A DNA stretch of 64,000 bases from Flavobacterium sp. HBTb2-11-1. Its GTDB lineage: Bacteria > Bacteroidota > Bacteroidia > Flavobacteriales > Flavobacteriaceae. The stretch is taken from the NCBI RefSeq assembly GCF_009826975.1, contig NZ_WUMO01000001.1:868001-932000 (forward strand). Reading direction: 5' to 3'. Every line of letters starts with the position of its first letter. Position 1 is the first letter of the stretch. The notes below the pieces were generated by a model, which was given only the letters and a program-made list of their open reading frames with translations, was not told the DNA's origin and ran no database searches. The position numbers and the translations under genes are program-made. This document shows, in pieces, positions 59,851-64,000 of the stretch.

Positions 59851-61002
59851 ATGGAATTTGATTTTCTAGAACCAGTTAATGATGGAATTATAAGATTCGT
59901 CGGAGGACTGTCTTCACAAGAGCTTGGAAGTAAAGTTGTTTTTCATACCCAAGATCAGTTTCCTGATATTACGCAGATTAGTATTGCTATAATTGGTGTG
60001 TTGGAAGACCGTACAAACATCAATATGATTAATGAAGTTAATCTTTCTGCTGTACGTAAAAAGCTTTATAGTATGTTTCCAGGAAATTGGGATGCGTCAA
60101 TTGCAGACTTGGGAGATATACTGGCAGGCGATTCTGTAGAGGATACTTATTTTGCATTAAAGAAAGTTACTTCTGCATTAATCAAGAATAAAGTCATTCC
60201 TATAGTTCTAGGAGGTTCTCAGGATTTGACCTATGCTTTATATCGCGCTTACGATGACTTAGAGCAGATGGTAAATTTGGTTGCAGTTGATAATAAATTT
60301 GATTTTGGTAAAGAAAATGAGTCAGTTTCGGCTAATTCGTATCTTACAAAAATTATTATTGATGAGCCAAATAATCTTTTCAATTACTGTAATATCGGAT
60401 ATCAAACCTATTATAATTCGCAAGAAGAAATCGATCTAATCGAAAAGCTGTTTTTTGATGCTTATCGTTTAGGCGAGATTTCAAATAAAATTACATTAGC
60501 AGAGCCAGTTTTTAGGGACGCGGACTTGGTAAGTATAGATTTAAATTCTGTAAAGTCTTCTGCCTCAGGAAATATGGTGACTTTTGAGCCAAATGGATTC
60601 AACGGAAAAGAAATTTGTGCTTTGGCTAGATATGCTGGCATTAGTGATAAAGTTTCTGCTTTTGGGATATTTAATCACAATAGCACATTGGCTGAATCGG
60701 TTATTATAGCGCAGATTGTCTGGTATTTTATTGAAGGTTATCACTATCGATCAAAAGAATATCCATTTGGAAGCAGAGCAAATTACTTGAAGTATATTGT
60801 TCCGTTGGACGATGAAGAATTGATATTTTACAAAAGTGATAAAACGGACCGTTGGTGGATCGAAATTCCGTATGAATCAAATGGCAGCAATAAATTGAAA
60901 AGAAATACGTTATTACCTTGTTCTTACGAGGAATATTTGTCGGCTTGCAATCAAGAATTGCCAGAAAGATGGTGGAAAGCGCAAAGAAAAAATGCTTTAT
61001 AG
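59851..61002 (+). CDS. Arginase/formimidoylglutamase-fold protein with lost metal ligands
   Basis: The 383-residue product has the ureohydrolase (arginase, agmatinase, formimidoylglutamase) fold: VIPIVLGGSQDLTYALYRAYDDLEQMVNLVAVDNKFDF and DADLVSIDLNSVKSS. The three metal-ligand motifs of the family (GGxHD, DAHxD, SxDxDxxDP) read GGSQD (121-125), DNKFD (147-151) and SIDLN (228-232). The key His is missing from two, and the second Asp from the last. Catalysis by the usual two-manganese site is therefore unlikely. It lies 8 bases after topA and upstream of gldK, which suggests a conserved non-enzymatic role. Confidence 0.85.
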   Translation: MEFDFLEPVNDGIIRFVGGLSSQELGSKVVFHTQDQFPDITQISIAIIGVLEDRTNINMINEVNLSAVRKKLYSMFPGNWDASIADLGDILAGDSVEDTYFALKKVTSALIKNKVIPIVLGGSQDLTYALYRAYDDLEQMVNLVAVDNKFDFGKENESVSANSYLTKIIIDEPNNLFNYCNIGYQTYYNSQEEIDLIEKLFFDAYRLGEISNKITLAEPVFRDADLVSIDLNSVKSSASGNMVTFEPNGFNGKEICALARYAGISDKVSAFGIFNHNSTLAESVIIAQIVWYFIEGYHYRSKEYPFGSRANYLKYIVPLDDEELIFYKSDKTDRWWIEIPYESNGSNKLKRNTLLPCSYEEYLSACNQELPERWWKAQRKNAL

Positions 61003-61161
61003 ATAAAAAACTTAAGTGAATTCTTAGGTTTTTAAAACCTGTTTAAAAAGGTTAAAATTAATTAGTAGGAAAATAATTATATAACATAAAAATTAACGTT
61101 TTACATCGATTTTTTGTAGCAGTTTATCGATAAAATATTTTTTTTTTATTTTATTTAACAT

Positions 61162-61169
61162 TATTTTTG
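61162..61169 (+). promoter_or_regulatory. -7 promoter box of the gldKLM genes
   Basis: TATTTTTG matches TAnnTTTG, 95 bases before the gldK ATG. A 5' leader of about 90 bases would result. Confidence 0.4.
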
Positions 61170-61264
61170 AACGGTAAAATAAATTCGCAAGTAGTATTGT
61201 TTTTTAGATAAATAATAAATACGTTTACGGACTTTTAATAATGAATAGATAATCCCAAATTTAT

Positions 61265-62659
61265 ATGAAGAAGTTTATTGCATTTGCAGCAATGTTAACA
61301 CTAGTAATCGGCTGTGGTAAGTCTGGTGACAAAGGTGAATTAGTTGGTGTTACAGGAGGGAAATGGCATCCTGAGAAGCCTTATGGAATGACATTAGTTC
61401 CTGGTGGGTCTTTTATTATGGGTAAATCAGATTCTGATTTAGCTAACGTAGAAGATGCTCCAACTAAAACTGTAACCGTTCGTTCATTTTACATGGATGA
61501 AACTGAGATTACGAATAGTGAGTATCGTCAATTTGTAGAGTGGGTAAAAGATTCTACAATGAGAGTTCGTTTAGCAATTTTAGCTGACGAAACAGGGCAA
61601 AAAGCTACTGATGGAAAAGGTAAAAAAGCAGGAAGTATTGCTGACTACGCCTTTAATGATTCTGATCCAGAAAAGATGACAGCTTATGACAAATACATGT
61701 ACGACAACTATTATAGCGTTGGTACAAAAGATGATCCATATGCTGGAAGAAAATTAAACAGAAAAGTTAAGTTAATTAAAGATACAAAAGCATATCCAGA
61801 TGAGTATTACGCTGAAGTAATGGATTCTATGTATTTGCCAATTGAAGAATCATACAATGGTTTAAGAACAATTGATGTAAATAAATTGAAATTCCGTTAT
61901 TCTTGGATGGATATTCAAGCTGCTGCAAAAGCAAAAGTTGGAAAAAGAAGTGACTTCGTAAAAACTGAGCAGGTAAATGTTTACCCTGATACTGCAGTTT
62001 GGATTAAAGATTTCGCTTATTCATATAATGAGCCAATGCATAATGATTACTTCTGGCACAAGGCTTATGGAGATTATCCAGTAGTGGGTGTAACTTGGAA
62101 ACAAGCTAAAGCATTCTGCGCTTGGAGAACTTTAAACAAAAACAGCTACATTAAATCTAAGAAAAAAGGACGTGACTTAGTAAATGCTTTCAGATTACCT
62201 ACTGAGGCAGAATGGGAGTATGCAGCTAGAGGAGGTCTGGAGTCTGCAACTTACCCATGGGGAGGTCCTTATACTAAGAGCGATAGAGGTTGTTTCTTAG
62301 CAAACTTCAAACCAAGCAGAGGAGATTATGCTGCTGACGAAGCACTTTATACAGTTGAAGCTAAATCATACGATGTAAACGGTTACGGATTATACAACAT
62401 GGCAGGAAACGTTTCTGAGTGGACAGATTCAGCTTACAATCCAAACGCTTATGAATATGTATCAACAATGAATCCAAACGTTATCGATGGTAAAAACCAA
62501 AGAAAAGTGGTTCGTGGAGGTTCTTGGAAAGACGTTGCTTATTTCCTACAGGTAAGCACTCGTGACCACGAATACGCTGACTCAGCAAGAAGTTACATCG
62601 GATTCAGAACTGTACAAGATTACATGGGTACTCAAGTTACAGGAAACAGAAAAAAGTAA
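61265..62659 (+). CDS. gldK: Gliding motility lipoprotein GldK (type IX secretion)
   Basis: GldK is an outer-membrane-associated lipoprotein of the type IX secretion system core, forming the GldK/GldN ring. The signal MKKFIAFAAMLTLVIGC has Cys at 17. The rest is a formylglycine-generating-enzyme-like (SUMF1) domain: VPGGSFIMGKSD, FYMDETEITNSEYRQF, FRLPTEAEWEYAARGG, NMAGNVSEWTDS, VRGGSWKD and SYIGFRTVQ. The 464-residue length and the following gldL and gldM confirm it. Confidence 0.97.
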   Translation: MKKFIAFAAMLTLVIGCGKSGDKGELVGVTGGKWHPEKPYGMTLVPGGSFIMGKSDSDLANVEDAPTKTVTVRSFYMDETEITNSEYRQFVEWVKDSTMRVRLAILADETGQKATDGKGKKAGSIADYAFNDSDPEKMTAYDKYMYDNYYSVGTKDDPYAGRKLNRKVKLIKDTKAYPDEYYAEVMDSMYLPIEESYNGLRTIDVNKLKFRYSWMDIQAAAKAKVGKRSDFVKTEQVNVYPDTAVWIKDFAYSYNEPMHNDYFWHKAYGDYPVVGVTWKQAKAFCAWRTLNKNSYIKSKKKGRDLVNAFRLPTEAEWEYAARGGLESATYPWGGPYTKSDRGCFLANFKPSRGDYAADEALYTVEAKSYDVNGYGLYNMAGNVSEWTDSAYNPNAYEYVSTMNPNVIDGKNQRKVVRGGSWKDVAYFLQVSTRDHEYADSARSYIGFRTVQDYMGTQVTGNRKK

Positions 62660-62714
62660 ATTTAAATTAATTCAATATCCAACAAATCTATTTTAAACCT
62701 AAAAAAAAAGTATT

Positions 62715-63362
62715 ATGGCATTATTAAGTAAAAAAGCAATGAATTTCGCTTATGGTATGGGAGCGGCAGTGGTAATCGTTGGAGCTTTATTCAAAATTAC
62801 TCACTTTGAAATTGGACCATTAACAGGTACAGTTATGCTTTCAGTAGGATTGGTGACTGAGGCGTTAATTTTTGCGCTTTCTGCTTTCGAACCAGTTGAA
62901 GAAGAACTAGATTGGACTCTAGTTTACCCAGAATTAGCTAACGGACAAGCTAGAGAGAAAAAAGCTAAAGCTGAAACTCCAACTGACGCTCAAGGATTAT
63001 TATCTCAAAAATTAGACACATTATTAAAAGAAGCGAAAATTGACGGTGAATTAATGTCAAGTTTAGGAAACAGCATCAAAAACTTCGAATCTGCTGCAAA
63101 AGGAATTGCTCCAACTGTAGATTCAATCGCAGGACAAAAGAAATATTCAGAAGAATTATCTGTTGCTGCCGCTCAAATGGAATCATTAAACAGTTTATAT
63201 AAAGTACAATTAGAAAGTGCTTCTAGAAACGCTGAAGCTAACAAAGAAATCGCTGAAAATGCTTCTAAATTAAAAGAGCAAATGGCATCTATGACTGCAA
63301 ACATCGCTTCTTTAAACAGCGTTTACGGTGGTATGCTTTCTGCAATGAGTAACAAAGGATAA
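62715..63362 (+). CDS. gldL: Gliding motility motor protein GldL
   Basis: GldL with GldM forms the proton-driven inner-membrane motor of the type IX secretion system. Two membrane helices are at about 10-30 (NFAYGMGAAVVIVGALFKITH) and 38-59 (GTVMLSVGLVTEALIFALSAFE). Charged residues in or near them are K27, E49 and E59, which the published motor structure links to proton transfer. The remaining cytoplasmic part is a long coiled coil. The 215-residue length is normal. It lies 55 bases after gldK. Confidence 0.97.
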   Translation: MALLSKKAMNFAYGMGAAVVIVGALFKITHFEIGPLTGTVMLSVGLVTEALIFALSAFEPVEEELDWTLVYPELANGQAREKKAKAETPTDAQGLLSQKLDTLLKEAKIDGELMSSLGNSIKNFESAAKGIAPTVDSIAGQKKYSEELSVAAAQMESLNSLYKVQLESASRNAEANKEIAENASKLKEQMASMTANIASLNSVYGGMLSAMSNKG

Positions 63363-63413
63363 TTAGTTTTTAACTAAATATTAAATTTATTAATAAGAAC
63401 TAATTAAAGAAAA

Positions 63414-64000
63414 ATGGCAGGAGGAAAATTAACCCCTAGACAGAAGATGATTAACCTGATGTATCTGGTTTTCATCGCAATGTTAGCAATGAACGTATCA
63501 AAAGAAGTAATTTCTGCTTTTGGTTTGATGAATGAAAAATTCGAAGGAGCTAATACTACTTCAAATACGGCTAATGCTGGTTTATTAACAGCATTAGATC
63601 AAAAAGCATCTGAAGCAAAAGGAGAATTTGCTATTGCTGCAGTAACAGCTCACAAAGTTGAAACAATTACAAAAGATTTTTATGATTATATAGCTACTCT
63701 AAAAGCTCAGGCAGTTAAAGGTTTCGAAGTTGATAAAGCGACTGGAAAAATGCCTTATGAGTCTATGGATAGAGGAGATAATATCGACGACTGGTTTACA
63801 GGAGACGGTTACACTAAAAAAGGTAACGAAATTATTTCTAAAATCGAAAAATATAAAGCTGATATTAAAGCTGCTTTAGGAACAGATAAAAAATACGCAG
63901 CAATTATTGCTGAAGTTGACAAGAAATTTGATGTTTCTGATGTTAAAAACAAAGAGGGAATTAAAGAAAAATATTTAGCGTATCACTTTAAAGGATTCCC
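63414..64000 (+). CDS. gldM: Gliding motility motor protein GldM, N-terminal part (cut by window edge)
   Basis: Translation from the ATG at 63414 gives MAGGKLTPRQKMINLMYLVF and runs open to the right edge (195 codons). The first 20-40 residues are the single membrane helix (YLVFIAMLAMNVSKEVISAF) that inserts in the GldL pentamer. The rest is the start of the long periplasmic domain D1 that reaches the GldK/N ring. It is 51 bases after gldL. Confidence 0.95.
   Translation, partial: MAGGKLTPRQKMINLMYLVFIAMLAMNVSKEVISAFGLMNEKFEGANTTSNTANAGLLTALDQKASEAKGEFAIAAVTAHKVETITKDFYDYIATLKAQAVKGFEVDKATGKMPYESMDRGDNIDDWFTGDGYTKKGNEIISKIEKYKADIKAALGTDKKYAAIIAEVDKKFDVSDVKNKEGIKEKYLAYHFKGF

Overview
This window is a piece of a chromosome from a gliding Flavobacterium (Flavobacteriia, Bacteroidota). 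The DNA is AT-rich. Promoters match the Bacteroidota -7 box TAnnTTTG. Three blocks are typical of the group: gldB-gldC beside nadE (12.0-13.3 kb), the mraZ-to-ftsZ division and wall cluster (15.2-31.2 kb), and gldK-gldL-gldM at the right end (61.3-64.0 kb). All identifications come from reading motifs, lengths and gene order; no database search was run.

Layout. 0-2 kb: an operon of two YceI paralogues and a cut-off outer-membrane porin-like gene. 2.3-10.3 kb: rlmN, an unknown lipoprotein, a long-chain polyprenyl synthase, an ECF sigma / membrane protein / beta-barrel operon, and a dnaG whose zinc-ribbon ligands are all replaced. 10.4-14.9 kb: a LuxR-type response regulator, nadE, gldBC, engB and an alpha/beta hydrolase. 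15.1-31.2 kb: mraZ, rsmH, ftsL-like, ftsI, murE, mraY, murD, ftsW, murG, murC, ftsQ, ftsA and ftsZ, all co-directional and preceded by a five-copy GTGGT operator that fits MraZ autoregulation. 31.4-42.6 kb: yqeY-like gene, tRNA-Arg(TCG), then an accessory stretch of small secreted, membrane and DUF proteins, an XRE regulator, an unknown membrane protein, a HEPN-like protein and a LytS/LytR-type two-component pair. 42.8-46.4 kb: SulP transporter, AraC regulator and SDR oxidoreductase. 46.7-57 kb (minus strand): ectonucleotide-phosphodiesterase-like enzyme, groEL, groES, secG, a TPR protein, lptE, a sigma-54 activator and miaB. 57.3-64 kb: topA, an arginase-fold protein lacking the metal ligands, then the type IX secretion / gliding motor genes gldK, gldL and the start of gldM.

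The main structure not explained by genes is a dense set of intergenic inverted repeats of several sequence families. Two copies bracket small ORFs: a four-helix-bundle (S23-type) gene between groES and groEL, and a GxxExxY gene between the sigma-54 activator and miaB. These look like small repeat-bounded cassettes. Other points of interest are the arginase-like pseudoenzyme upstream of gldK, the zinc-less primase, -7 boxes only 4-5 bases before start codons (possible leaderless mRNAs), and a 20-bp-period direct repeat upstream of the LytTR pair. I found no CRISPR array, complete insertion sequence, prophage or rRNA.
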